Below, one piece after another: positions 43,641 through 52,635 of a stretch of 64,000 nucleotides of DNA; positions within the stretch are counted from its first letter, which is position 1, and each line of letters starts with the position of its first letter. The stretch is from Myxococcales bacterium. Its GTDB lineage: Bacteria; Myxococcota_A; UBA9160; UBA4427. Under the pieces are notes generated by a model that searched no databases, had not been told where the DNA came from, and worked only from the letters and a program-made list of their open reading frames with translations. The stretch spans positions 409 through 64,408 of the forward strand of contig DUCN01000062.1 in assembly GCA_012959805.1 (NCBI GenBank). The letters are read 5' to 3'. The position numbers and the translations under genes are program-made.

Positions 43641-44480
43641 ATGGCCGATGGACGTCCGACCGAAGCAGCGCTTGAGCGATCTGATGCGCTCGACGACATG
43701 GATTCTCTCGAAATACTGCGGCTGATCCACAGTGAGGATCAGGTAGCGCACGTAGCCGTGGGCGAGGTGCTTCCGCGTATGGCGGAGGCCGTTGAGATTC
43801 TGACCTGCGCGCTTTCCGGTGGCGGACGCTGGTTCAACGTCGGGGCAGGGACGAGTGGCCGACTCGGAGTACTCGATGCCTCTGAGATTCCACCCACTTA
43901 TGGTCTGTCGCCGCGCATCGTACAGGGCGTGATTGCAGGCGGAGACCGTGCGCTTCGAAACGCAGTCGAGAACGCGGAGGATGATGCGCAAGCCGGCTCG
44001 CTCGAGCTTCAAGAGCGGGGGCTGACGCTCGGCGATGTCGTCGTGGGCATTTCAGCCAGTGGAACGACACCTTTTGTTCTCGGGGCGATCGAGGCTGCCA
44101 CGGAGGTGGGGGCACGAACGATCGCGATTACCTGTGACCCGACTTCGCCTCTCGCCGAGTCGGTCGAGATTTCGATCGCGCCGCTCGTCGGGGCCGAGGT
44201 GGTGACCGGTTCGACGCGGATGAAGGGTGGACTCGCGCAGAAGATGATTCTCTCTGCGCTCTCGACTTCGGTCATGGTTCGAATGGGACGCGTGCGCGGC
44301 AATCACATGACGCATATCTCTGCGGCGTCGAGCAAGCTGCGCGGTCGCGCTGTGCGCATTGTGATGGAACTCGCCAAAGTCGATCGCACACGCGCGCGCG
44401 ACGTGCTGCGCTCGACGGAAGGCTCGGTTGAACTGGCTCTCGAACTTCTCGAGTCGGAAGGCCGCATCGAATTGACCTGA
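43641..44480 (+). CDS. murQ: N-acetylmuramic acid 6-phosphate etherase
   Basis: Cleaves the lactyl ether of MurNAc-6-phosphate to GlcNAc-6-phosphate in cell-wall recycling. It has MDSLEILRLIHSEDQVAHVAV, WFNVGAGTSGRLGVLDASEIPPTYG, VVGISASGTTPFVLGAI (SIS-fold phosphosugar site) and TGSTRMKGGLAQKMILSALST. About 279 residues from ATG 43641, slightly shorter than the usual 300. The frame is open to 43575, but the upstream residues are not family-like. GlcNAc-6-P from this step feeds the same pool as GlmS and GlmU further along the window. Confidence 0.93.
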   Translation: MADGRPTEAALERSDALDDMDSLEILRLIHSEDQVAHVAVGEVLPRMAEAVEILTCALSGGGRWFNVGAGTSGRLGVLDASEIPPTYGLSPRIVQGVIAGGDRALRNAVENAEDDAQAGSLELQERGLTLGDVVVGISASGTTPFVLGAIEAATEVGARTIAITCDPTSPLAESVEISIAPLVGAEVVTGSTRMKGGLAQKMILSALSTSVMVRMGRVRGNHMTHISAASSKLRGRAVRIVMELAKVDRTRARDVLRSTEGSVELALELLESEGRIELT

Positions 44481-44579
44481 GTCAGCCCACGCGTACCAGG
44501 ATCAGGTGACTCCTTCGGAAAAACTGGGCCCGCGTATGCGATTTCGGATATTATCCTATCGCCCACGCGGAGAACCCGG

Positions 44580-45017
44580 ATGCCCATCGACCAGGAAGAG
44601 ATCGAAAAACTCGCTGCCCTTGCATTGGCGCCGCTCGTCGAGGTGGCCTGGGCGGATGGCGTCGTCACCCCCGCCGAACGAGATGGCGTTCTCAAGGCGA
44701 CCAAGGCTCTGGGCCTGGGGCAGCGAGCCGAATTTTGTCGTTCGACCCTGCTCCGCTGGCTGCATGAACCCCCGCCGACGGAAGCGCTCGAGCGCTGGCG
44801 TCGACTCTTGGGACCGATGCTTTCCGAGAGTGGTAGCCGGCCTGCTCTGAAGGCCCGCAAGCGACTTCTCCACGAAGCGACCAAGATCGCAAAAAGCGAT
44901 GGTCTGAATTTCGAGGAGGGTGCTGCCGCTGACGAGCGGGCGGGGATCACGGTCGAAGAAAAGCGCGTACTGGACGATCTGGCCGCAGCGCTTGCGGGGC
45001 GCGACGAATCAACCTGA
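44580..45017 (+). CDS. TerB-like protein
   Basis: A 145-residue helical protein whose first half, ALAPLVEVAWADGVVTPAERDGVLKATKALGL, matches the TerB/DjlA-type metal-binding helical domain with its acidic A-D-G-x-x-x-x-x-E pattern. The second half repeats a looser version (IAKSDGLNFEEG). TerB-like domains bind metal and occur at membranes next to tellurite or stress proteins, but a lone copy says little about function. GGAGAA lies eight bases before ATG 44580. It follows murQ on the same strand and ends at a strong shared terminator. Confidence 0.68.
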   Translation: MPIDQEEIEKLAALALAPLVEVAWADGVVTPAERDGVLKATKALGLGQRAEFCRSTLLRWLHEPPPTEALERWRRLLGPMLSESGSRPALKARKRLLHEATKIAKSDGLNFEEGAAADERAGITVEEKRVLDDLAAALAGRDEST

Positions 45018-45065
45018 AGATTTCGGCCCGCCGTGTTGGGTTGGTCAAAGCGGTCCTTAGATGCA

Positions 45066-45099
45066 AGAAGGCCCGAGCAACTGATTGCTCGGGCCTTCT
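45066..45099. terminator. Bidirectional hairpin terminator
   Basis: A perfect fifteen-base stem (AGAAGGCCCGAGCAA and its complement) with a CTGA loop between the convergent TerB-like and coiled-coil genes. The stem ends in A/T-rich arms but has no long U-tract on either side. Confidence 0.75.
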
Positions 45100-45124
45100 G
45101 ACTTCATGAACTTCGAACGGTTGC

Positions 45125-45541
45125 TCAGGCGGCCCACTGCTTTTCGAGGGCGCTCAGCTTCTTGTTGAGCTGTGTGATCTTGCGCTCGAGCTTCTTGACC
45201 TCGTCGAGACGGGCAAGCTTCAGGCGGGCGTAGACGCGGTCGACGCCCGCGTCGATGTTCTTCTCGATCTCGGTTCGCAGCTCCTCGGCACGACGGATGG
45301 CCGGAACCTTGCGGAGTTCATCCTGAATCTGCTGGACACCCTTCTCGATGCGATTCTGGCTCTCCTTGCGGAACTGGCCACTTCGGATCTGAAGCTTGTC
45401 GTTCCATTTCTCGAGCTCTGTCGTGATGCGCTCGATGCCTTCGTTCGCCCACTCGGGTCGGAAGTCTTCCCAATCCCATTCGGGGTTCTTGCTCGCGGTC
45501 TTCTTATTGCTCGCTGCCTTCTTCGTCTTGGTCGTTGCCAT
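45125..45541 (-). CDS. Lysine-rich coiled-coil protein (phasin-like?)
   Basis: A 138-residue protein with a histone-H1-like basic start (MATTKTKKAASNKKTASKN), an aromatic segment EWDWEDFRPEW, and then about 100 residues of amphipathic helix with heptad spacing (LEKWNDKLQIRSGQFRKES to VKKLERKITQLNKKLSALEK). There are no cysteines and no membrane segment. The pattern resembles PHA-granule phasins or nucleoid-associated proteins, but this is a guess. Expression should be strong: CCGGAG precedes ATG 45541 by eight bases and a good sigma-70-type promoter lies at 45741-45768. The gene is monocistronic, between that promoter and the hairpin terminator. Confidence 0.65.
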   Translation of the reverse strand: MATTKTKKAASNKKTASKNPEWDWEDFRPEWANEGIERITTELEKWNDKLQIRSGQFRKESQNRIEKGVQQIQDELRKVPAIRRAEELRTEIEKNIDAGVDRVYARLKLARLDEVKKLERKITQLNKKLSALEKQWAA

Positions 45542-45740
45542 TTTTTTTCTCCGGTTTGAGGTACGGGGATTGGCGCTCTATGGCGTCGTCCGCGGGGCTG
45601 TTCGTCATTCATTCATGGGCTGATTAAAGGCGATCAGATGCGGCGTCCCGGGTTGATTGTCGGTCCAAATTCTTGCTTGACGCGTCGCGGCGAACGATGT
45701 CGGCCTGGCCGCGAGTTGACACGTTTCTGCATTGAAAAGG

Positions 45741-45768
45741 ATCTTAGACACGATGCGTCATTCGTCAA
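45741..45768 (-). promoter_or_regulatory. Putative sigma-70 promoter of the coiled-coil gene
   Basis: Read on the minus strand: TTGACG (45768-45763), a 16-base spacer, then TAAGAT (45746-45741), about 200 bases before the ATG. The region beyond it (45780-45870) is markedly AT-rich and contains a TATAAT on the plus strand near 45864 without a partner -35. The remaining bases of the 45542-45908 gap hold no gene. Confidence 0.5.
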
Positions 45769-45908
45769 GTTTGATCGGCAATAAACCTCTAAAAATTTAA
45801 TATTTCAGGTACTTATATTGGATGCAGTGCGGCATTAAGAGATCGATCGAGACAAAATCGACGTATAATGCACCGCGTCTAACGGGTTCGTCGGGTCGCG
45901 AATCGGGA

Positions 45909-46910
45909 TCAGCCCCAGCGGATGACCGCAGAGCCCCAGGTAAAGCCCGACCCGAATGCCGTCAGCGAGACCAGCTGCCCGGGTTCGAGTCGGCCCCCGC
46001 GTGACGCTTCGGCCAGTAGGATCGGCAGGGCACCCGCGGAGCAATTCCCGAGGCGCTGAATGTTGTTCATGATCTTGGATTCCGGAATATTGAGCTTGCT
46101 GGCGACGAACTCGTTGATGCGGAGGTTGGCCTGGTGAAAGAGGAAGAGGTCGATGTCCTCGAGTTTGACACTGGCGGCGCTCAGGGTTTCGAGCAGGACT
46201 TCGGGCATGCGGGTGACGGCATGTTTGAACACGAAACGCCCGTCCATGACCGGGAAGATTCGGCGATCATCGATCATCTCATGGGTGAGACGGCTCGGTT
46301 CCGCCGAGCTGGGCGACTCCGTCCAGAGTTTCCGGGCATGTTTTCCCTCGGCGTGAACACGGACTTCGAGTAGCCCCGGTCCGTCTTCGGCCTCGGAACC
46401 TTCGAGCAGGACCGCGCCTGCGCCATCGCCAAAAATGACCGAGATATCGCGGCCTTCGGTGCTGATGTCGAGGCCCGTCGAATGCACTTCACAGCCGACA
46501 ACCAATACGCGGTGATAGCGCCGGGCGACGATCAAGGCATCGGCCATTTGAAGTGCGTAGAGAAACCCGCTGCATTGGGCGCGCAGATCGATACAAGGAA
46601 TGTCGCCCGCGTCGATGGCTTCATGCAAGAAGAAGGATGTCCCAGGGAAATCGTGTTGGGCGGAGAGTGTGGCGAGCAAGATGCAATCCACATTGGAAAC
46701 ATCGAGCCCGGCGTCTTCGAGTGCTGCGAGTGTTGCTCCCTGTGCGAGGTCTCGTGGGCCTTGGCCAGGTTCGACCCATCGGCGTTCACGGATGCCGGTT
46801 CGCTGTTGGATCCACTCATCGGTGGTGTCCATCCACTGCGTCATATCAGCATTGGTGACCACTCGATCCGGGACACACATTCCAGTCCCCGCGATGCGTG
46901 CACGCAGCAC
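45909..46910 (-). CDS. fabH: 3-oxoacyl-ACP synthase III (KASIII)
   Basis: A 333-residue thiolase-fold enzyme that condenses acetyl-CoA (or another primer) with malonyl-ACP. The catalytic triad is visible: Cys113 in LRAQCSGFLYAL, His259 in LFLFHQANLRI and Asn289 in QRLGNCSAGALP. The opening TGMCVPDRVVTN and DEWIQQRTGIRERR are standard. Some KASIII paralogues make hydrocarbons or secondary products; this copy is outside a fab cluster, with HflX just upstream, so it could be a second copy. The ATG at 46910 is 48 bases after the hflX stop on the same strand. Confidence 0.88.
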   Translation of the reverse strand: MLRARIAGTGMCVPDRVVTNADMTQWMDTTDEWIQQRTGIRERRWVEPGQGPRDLAQGATLAALEDAGLDVSNVDCILLATLSAQHDFPGTSFFLHEAIDAGDIPCIDLRAQCSGFLYALQMADALIVARRYHRVLVVGCEVHSTGLDISTEGRDISVIFGDGAGAVLLEGSEAEDGPGLLEVRVHAEGKHARKLWTESPSSAEPSRLTHEMIDDRRIFPVMDGRFVFKHAVTRMPEVLLETLSAASVKLEDIDLFLFHQANLRINEFVASKLNIPESKIMNNIQRLGNCSAGALPILLAEASRGGRLEPGQLVSLTAFGSGFTWGSAVIRWG

Positions 46911-46958
46911 TATGACATCCTCCTGATTTGAATTGGATAATCTGTGATTGTCGGACGA

Positions 46959-48662
46959 CTACCCGCCCTGGGTCGCGAGGTCGACAAAACGATCTTCTTC
47001 GCCTGGGCGACGATCTTCGTCCTCCCAGAGAATATCTTCGGCTTTGGCAAGTAACTCATGCAGGCCCGTTCCCTTCAAGGCTGAAATCGGGATGGCATCG
47101 TAGCGGCGAGCCAGGGCACTGATTTCGCCATCAGGGAGTCGGTCGGCTTGATTGAAGATGAGCAGTTCGGGTTTGTCGGAAAACCCGAGATCGCCTAACA
47201 CACTTCGCACGGCTCGGAGTCGGCGGTCGATGTCCGGACTGGCGGCATCGACGACATGTACGAGCAGATTGGCATCGCGTAATTCCTCGAGCGTCGCATG
47301 AAATGCCGCGATGAGATCGGGAGGGAGGTCGCGAATGAAGCCCACCGTGTCGGTGATGATGACTTCGCGTTCGCGAGGAAAGCGAAGTCGCCGCGAGACC
47401 GGGTCGAGGGTCGCAAACATCTTGTCCTCGACGTGCACGTCGCTTTGGGTCAAGGCGCGAAGCAGCGTGCTCTTTCCCGCATTGGTGTAGCCGACGATCG
47501 AAAGCACGGGGACGGAGCGGCGACTTCTTCGGCGCCGCCGGCCTTCTCGCTGCTTCGCAAGGCGCTTGGCGTCGCGTTCGAGTCGGGTGATCCGATCGCG
47601 CACGCGACGGCGATCACTCTCGAGTTTGGTTTCACCCGGCCCGCGACCTCCGATTCCGCCGGCCAAGCGCGACAGCGAAAGATCTGCACGCTGCGCGAGG
47701 CGCGGCATCCGGTAGCGAAGCTGAGCGAGTTCCACCTGGAGTTTGCCGTCACCCGTGGATGCACGCTGGGCAAAAATGTCGAGGATCAGTTGGGTTCGGT
47801 CGATGACCCGAAGCTCCATGCGCTCCGAGAGTGTGCGCGCCTGAGCGGGCGAGACGTCCTGATCGAAGATGACGAGGTCGATATCACTCTGGAAACATCG
47901 AATGACTACGTCTGCGAGCTTTCCGGCGCCGAGTACGGTCCTCGGGTCGACCTTCGGTCTTGACTGGGTGACGACCTCGACGACTTCGACCCCAGCGGAT
48001 CGTGCGAGCTCCCGGAGTTCCTCGACGTGCAGTTCGACGGTTTCGCGATCCCGGCCTGCGGTGACCGAAATCAGGATGGCTCGCTCGCCGGCGCCGACGT
48101 CCTGAGTAGCCTGCACTCGGGCGAGATCGTTTTCGAGATCGCGGATCCACAGACTGAAATCAAAGTCGAACTCGGCGGGATGACGGGGCGGTAGTTCTTC
48201 CGTCGCTCGACCATCGTCGTTGGCCGGACACAGGGAGGCGGCGTAGGCGAGTCCAGGGAGGCCGTCTTCCGCGACCGCGATCGAGACGACGGAATCGAGT
48301 CGCAGCAAAGCCAGGTCCGTCAGATCGTCTCGGGTCAGGCCCTCCGAGGCGAGATGGGTATGGATGAGTCGCAGTCCGCGCAGGCGGCCACGGCCGGCTC
48401 GCAGGCGGCCCCAATCGGGCAGTTCGATGCTCGAGGGTCCGCCGATCATGATGTGTTCGACGTTGCCCGCGCGGTCAAGGAGGACGCCGACCTGGCGACG
48501 GATTTCCGCCGAAAGCTCGGTCATGGGCCTCGCCAGATCATTGGTGATCAGGCGATCTTCTTTGATCCGCCGGCGCCCCAGGCGTTCGAGAGCTTTGGTC
48601 TGGCTTGCTTTGAGGCCGTTGGTATTGCCGTGAACTGGAATTGAATGCTCCCGCCCCAACAA
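46959..48662 (-). CDS. hflX: Ribosome-splitting GTPase HflX
   Basis: A GTPase of about 560 residues. The N-terminal HflX domain has RPKVDPRTVLGAGKLADV and FDQDVSPAQARTLSERM; then the signature GGIGGRGPGETKLESDRR; G1 IVGYTNAGKSTLL; G3 ITDTVGFIRDLP; G4 FNQAD. The first 170 residues form a longer front domain (GNTNGLKASQTKALERL) seen in larger HflX versions. HflX rescues stalled ribosomes under stress. The longest form starts at TTG 48662, which has no ribosome site. ATT at 48641 has GGGAG exactly six bases upstream and leads directly into the conserved front, so it may be the real start. Confidence 0.92.
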   Translation of the reverse strand: MLGREHSIPVHGNTNGLKASQTKALERLGRRRIKEDRLITNDLARPMTELSAEIRRQVGVLLDRAGNVEHIMIGGPSSIELPDWGRLRAGRGRLRGLRLIHTHLASEGLTRDDLTDLALLRLDSVVSIAVAEDGLPGLAYAASLCPANDDGRATEELPPRHPAEFDFDFSLWIRDLENDLARVQATQDVGAGERAILISVTAGRDRETVELHVEELRELARSAGVEVVEVVTQSRPKVDPRTVLGAGKLADVVIRCFQSDIDLVIFDQDVSPAQARTLSERMELRVIDRTQLILDIFAQRASTGDGKLQVELAQLRYRMPRLAQRADLSLSRLAGGIGGRGPGETKLESDRRRVRDRITRLERDAKRLAKQREGRRRRRSRRSVPVLSIVGYTNAGKSTLLRALTQSDVHVEDKMFATLDPVSRRLRFPREREVIITDTVGFIRDLPPDLIAAFHATLEELRDANLLVHVVDAASPDIDRRLRAVRSVLGDLGFSDKPELLIFNQADRLPDGEISALARRYDAIPISALKGTGLHELLAKAEDILWEDEDRRPGEEDRFVDLATQGG

Positions 48663-49204
48663 GGGGGGTCAATAGACGCGTACGAGGTGGTTAGCCGAAT
48701 TCGCCCTGCATGGTGTCGCGTCGACATTTCGCACAATCATGCGAGGCGAATTAGAACCGCCGACAAAGGTAGGCGAGGGAGCTGGGTGCGGATAGCCAAC
48801 CCGCTCGAATCGACGTTTCAGTGTGCCCCGGAGGAATCGAAACGCACGGAGAATTTCTGAATTGGCAGTGTGGGGAGCCGGCAGCGGAGGCCTGAATCCC
48901 TGATCCGCAATACTCTCCGTCGCTTGTGTCTTCTGGGAATCATCCTGGTGTCTTCGTAAGGCCTTCCCGGCTTCGGGATGACTGGGGTGAGGGCTCGCGG
49001 CGCGCGTGAGATGCACGCCAGCTTCGAGTCCGGGGTAGGCAAGATGAGGCACCTGTTGGCCGACAAGACAGACGAGAGCATCTTGCGGAGGAGGAGGACG
49101 GTTTCACCGCTTCCTTTCATCTGTTCTGGGTCACTCACGAAGAAGACGTTTATCGAGCTCGGTCGTGCGCAAGACCTGCAGTCAATGAAGAGAGGAAATC
49201 CAAG
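48663..49204. other. Divergent spacer, no gene seen
   Basis: About 540 bases between hflX and glmU. The minus-strand frame at 48669-49052 (127 codons) reads as low-quality, Pro/Arg/Ser-rich sequence and is probably chance. No tRNA or known RNA fold was recognised. Confidence 0.4.
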
Positions 49205-50590
49205 TTGAGCGATACCGCGGTTATCGTATTGGCGGCTGGCAAAGGGACCCGGATGAAATCCCGCCGGGCCAAGGTGCTGCACGAATTATGTGGCGTTCCG
49301 ATGTTAGGCCACGTGCTGCGCAACGCGAAGGCGCTCGCACCCTCGCGCTTGATCGTCGTTATCGGCAAGGACGCCGAAGAGGTACGCGCCCGATTCGATG
49401 AAGATGTTGAATTCGTTTTGCAGGCAGAGCAGCGGGGAACCGGGCATGCCGTCCTGGTAGCGGAGCCGACGCTGGGTCCCGTCATCGGAGACGTATTGGT
49501 TCTCTACGGGGATACGCCGCTCCTGCGTCCGGAAACGATCGAGCGAATGAGCGAAGTGAAGGATGAGTCGGGCGCAGATCTCGTGATGCTGACGGCTCGT
49601 GCAGAGAATATTCCTGGGCGCGTTCTGCGCGCCGACGATGGCCGCATCGTTCGAGTCATCGAAGCGTCGGATGCGACCCCAGCCGAGCTGGAAATCGAAG
49701 AGCGAAATACCGGCGTCTATCTTTTTGGAGCGCAGCTATTACGCGATGGCCTGGCGTCTCTCGAGCCCGATAATGAGCAGGGCGAGCTGTATCTGACTGA
49801 TGTGGTCGGGTACGCCGTGGAGAAGGGTCTTCGCGTTGAGGGCCTCGAAATTACGGATGCCGATGAATGCCTCGGCATCAATACTCGCAAGGAGTTGGCT
49901 GATGCGGCTCGTGTCTTGCGCGGCCGCATCGTTCAGTCCTTGATGGACGAGGGTGTTAGTTTTATAGATCCGGACTCCGTCTATGTCGACGCGGATGTGC
50001 GCATCGGGCAAGACTCCCTGATCGAACCCGGCGTCGTCATCTCAGGAAGATCCATCCTCGGTGAAGGCGTTCACGTCAAGGCCGGCTCGGTTATCGAAGA
50101 CAGCGAGGTCGGCGACGACGTGACGATTGGACCCTCGGCGCATCTGCGACCGGGCAACGTCGTGGGCAGGGGGGTCAAGATCGGAAATTTTGTCGAACTG
50201 AAGAATTCGACGCTCGGGCCGGGCACGAAGGCGGCGCATCTCGGGTATATCGGCGACGCCGACGTGGGTGCCGATGTGAATTTCAGTTGCGGTGCGATCG
50301 TCGTGAACTACGACGGCTACAAGAAGACCCGATCGACGATCGGTGACGGCGCCTTCATTGGCTGCAACTCGAATCTGGTCTCACCCGTCGAAATCGCGCC
50401 CCATGCCTTTGTCGCGGCGGGTTCGACGATTACGAAGGACGTCGCCGAAGACGCCCTAGCCGTCGCTCGGGGCCGCCAGAAGAACATTGAAGGCTGGGTC
50501 GCCCGCCGGGAGGGCAGGCAGGTCGGGGGGTCGGGAACCGGTGAGTCTGATGTAGAGTCGACCCATTCTACGCAGGGGAAGTCGGACTAG
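49205..50590 (+). CDS. glmU: Bifunctional UDP-GlcNAc pyrophosphorylase / glucosamine-1-phosphate acetyltransferase
   Basis: A 461-residue enzyme for the last two steps to UDP-GlcNAc. The uridyltransferase half starts VIVLAAGKGTRMKS, with QAEQRGTGHAVL and VLYGDTPLL. The C-terminal half is a left-handed beta-helix with hexapeptide repeats (HVKAGSVIEDSEVGDDVTIGP), the acetyl-CoA site region KIGNFVELKNSTLG .. HLGYIGDADVG, and NYDGYKKTRSTIGDGAFIG. TTG 49205 has AGAGGAAA nine bases upstream. The last 30 residues are a polar tail. glmS follows 120 bases on, so the locus makes UDP-GlcNAc from fructose-6-P in three of its four steps; only GlmM is absent. Confidence 0.95.
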   Translation: MSDTAVIVLAAGKGTRMKSRRAKVLHELCGVPMLGHVLRNAKALAPSRLIVVIGKDAEEVRARFDEDVEFVLQAEQRGTGHAVLVAEPTLGPVIGDVLVLYGDTPLLRPETIERMSEVKDESGADLVMLTARAENIPGRVLRADDGRIVRVIEASDATPAELEIEERNTGVYLFGAQLLRDGLASLEPDNEQGELYLTDVVGYAVEKGLRVEGLEITDADECLGINTRKELADAARVLRGRIVQSLMDEGVSFIDPDSVYVDADVRIGQDSLIEPGVVISGRSILGEGVHVKAGSVIEDSEVGDDVTIGPSAHLRPGNVVGRGVKIGNFVELKNSTLGPGTKAAHLGYIGDADVGADVNFSCGAIVVNYDGYKKTRSTIGDGAFIGCNSNLVSPVEIAPHAFVAAGSTITKDVAEDALAVARGRQKNIEGWVARREGRQVGGSGTGESDVESTHSTQGKSD

Positions 50591-50610
50591 TCGGATTAGG
50601 TCGAAAGAAA

Positions 50611-50668
50611 TGCCCTCGAAGACATCGGGCAAAACTCAAATGAATTTCGCCTCGAATGGATTCGAGGC
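50611..50668 (+). promoter_or_regulatory. Two hairpins in the glmU-glmS leader
   Basis: A weak hairpin TGCCC/GGGCA (50611-50631) and a perfect eight-base stem GCCTCGAA/TTCGAGGC with loop TGGA (50649-50668) lie in the 119-base gap before glmS. Neither covers the ribosome site at 50698-50702. The sequence does not resemble the glmS ribozyme. It could be an attenuator, an RNA-binding-protein site or a weak terminator. Confidence 0.4.
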
Positions 50669-50709
50669 TCTCGGACAGAATCGAAGATGCGAAGCTTGGG
50701 AGTGACGGT

Positions 50710-52545
50710 ATGTGTGGAATCGTAGGTTATGTCGGGCGGGAGCCCCGAGCGGCAGATGTGCTGATCGATGGGCTCAGGCGTTTGGAATATCGTGGATACG
50801 ATTCTGCCGGCGTTGCGATTCTGGAAAATGGGAAGCTCGAAGTTCGCAGGGCCAAGGGGAAGCTGATTAATCTCGAGGAGAATCTTCGGGATCGACCGGT
50901 GGAGGGCCGATTGGGAATTGGTCATACGCGTTGGGCCACCCACGGAAAGCCTTCGGAACGAAACGCGCATCCCCATCGCGCGGGTTCGATCGTGATCGTC
51001 CATAACGGCATCATCGAGAATTACCGTGAGCTCCGCTCAGAACTTGAAGTCTCGGGCGCGACTATCAATTCGGATACAGATACGGAATTGATCGCGCATC
51101 TGATCGACAATCTGGTGACCGAGGGTCGGGATCTACTCTCCGCAGTTAGAGAGACCTGCAAGAGCCTGGTCGGGTCCTACGCCTTGGCGGCCGTCTGCGA
51201 AAATGATGCGGATATACTCGTCACCGCGAAGAACGGGGGCAGTCCGATCATTCTCGGACAAGGCGACAAGGCCTCCTTTCTCGCCAGCGATATTCCCGCC
51301 GTGATCCCCCATACCCGCGACATGATCTCCTTGTATGATGGCGACTTCGCTTTACTGAGCGAGGAAGGCATCCAGGTCGTTGACATCGAAGGCCGTCCGA
51401 TCGAGCGAGAGATGCAGACCATTGGTTGGGATCCGGTCTCCGCCGAAAAGGGCGGTTATGACCACTTCATGCAGAAGGAGATCTTCGAACAACCGCGTGC
51501 GATCACTGACACGATTGGAACCCGAGTCAACGAAGCCGCGCTCGACGTGGATCTCGATGGCATTGAATTGACGCGCGAGGAAGTAGACGGGTTGACTGGC
51601 ATCACCCTCGTTGCCTGCGGCACCTCGTACTATGCCTGCCAGCTCGGCAAATATATGATCGAGCAATTGGCGGGGATACCCGTCGAGGTCGATCTCGCCA
51701 GCGAATTTCGTTACCGCAAACCAATCGTCGGTCCGAAACGAATCGTCATTCCGGTTTCTCAGTCCGGGGAAACCGCCGACACGATCGCTGCGATCAATGA
51801 ATCGAAATCCCAGGGCGCGCGAGTGCTCGCGATTTGCAATGTGCGCGAATCGACCATCGCGCGACAGGCCGACGACGTTCTCTATACCCAGGCCGGGCCC
51901 GAAATCGGCGTCGCCTCGACAAAGGCCTTCGTCACTCAGGCCGTTGCCCTCTACCTCATCGCCTTGAAGCTGGGAATCGTACGTGGGCTGCTTTCGAAGG
52001 ATGAGATCCGCTCCCGCCTCCATGACTTGATGCGACTTCCGCGGCTGGTTGAGGATGCGCTCGGCCTGAACGTCGAAATCCTTGGTGTCGCGCGGAAATA
52101 TTTCAAGGCGCAAGATTTCCTCTTCCTCGGTCGGGGCATCATGTTTCCGATCGCGCTCGAAGGGGCACTGAAACTGAAGGAGATCTCCTATATTCACGCA
52201 GAGGGATATGCGGCGGGGGAGATGAAGCATGGTCCCATCGCATTGATCGACGAGAAAATGCCCGTCGTGGTGATCGCGACGAAGGGCGAACTGTATGCGA
52301 AGCTCATCTCGAACCTCGAACAGGTTCGAGCTCGCGATGGACAGGTCATTGCGATTGCGTCGAAGGGGGATGACGAAATCGGCGAGAAGGCGAATGATGT
52401 CCTCAAGGTCGATGACCTCGGGGAATATCTGACCTCCATTCTCGCCGTCGTGCCGCTTCAGCTGCTCGCGTATCACATCGCGACACTCAAGGGGACGGAT
52501 GTCGATCAACCCAGGAACCTCGCAAAGAGCGTGACCGTCGAGTAA
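50710..52545 (+). CDS. glmS: Glutamine-fructose-6-phosphate aminotransferase (isomerizing)
   Basis: Makes glucosamine-6-phosphate, the entry to amino-sugar synthesis. It is 611 residues from ATG 50710, giving the N-terminal nucleophile Cys2 in MCGIVGYVG. The glutaminase half has RRLEYRGYDSAGVAI, GIGHTRWATHGKPSERNAHPH and HNGIIENY. Two SIS domains follow, with VACGTSYYACQLGK, PVSQSGETADTIAAI, FLGRGIMFPIALEGALKLKEISYIHAEGYAAGEMKHGP and the C-terminal DQPRNLAKSVTVE. GGGAG is seven bases before the ATG, which rules out the longer frame from 50656. Confidence 0.97.
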   Translation: MCGIVGYVGREPRAADVLIDGLRRLEYRGYDSAGVAILENGKLEVRRAKGKLINLEENLRDRPVEGRLGIGHTRWATHGKPSERNAHPHRAGSIVIVHNGIIENYRELRSELEVSGATINSDTDTELIAHLIDNLVTEGRDLLSAVRETCKSLVGSYALAAVCENDADILVTAKNGGSPIILGQGDKASFLASDIPAVIPHTRDMISLYDGDFALLSEEGIQVVDIEGRPIEREMQTIGWDPVSAEKGGYDHFMQKEIFEQPRAITDTIGTRVNEAALDVDLDGIELTREEVDGLTGITLVACGTSYYACQLGKYMIEQLAGIPVEVDLASEFRYRKPIVGPKRIVIPVSQSGETADTIAAINESKSQGARVLAICNVRESTIARQADDVLYTQAGPEIGVASTKAFVTQAVALYLIALKLGIVRGLLSKDEIRSRLHDLMRLPRLVEDALGLNVEILGVARKYFKAQDFLFLGRGIMFPIALEGALKLKEISYIHAEGYAAGEMKHGPIALIDEKMPVVVIATKGELYAKLISNLEQVRARDGQVIAIASKGDDEIGEKANDVLKVDDLGEYLTSILAVVPLQLLAYHIATLKGTDVDQPRNLAKSVTVE

Positions 52546-52635
52546 ATTCCAAAGACCGCTCCCCCAGAAACGGACCCAAAACCGGGCGAATAGACATACC
52601 CCTCTTCTTCGAGCGGGCAGCCTTTGGAATGACTC

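Noticed and set aside
48669-49052. A 127-codon minus-strand frame upstream of hflX
   Set aside because: Its composition is Pro/Arg/Ser-heavy without structure; no ribosome site; probably chance.
50591-50709. A glmS ribozyme before glmS
   Set aside because: The gap is too short and lacks the conserved core; the hairpins do not fit the ribozyme fold.
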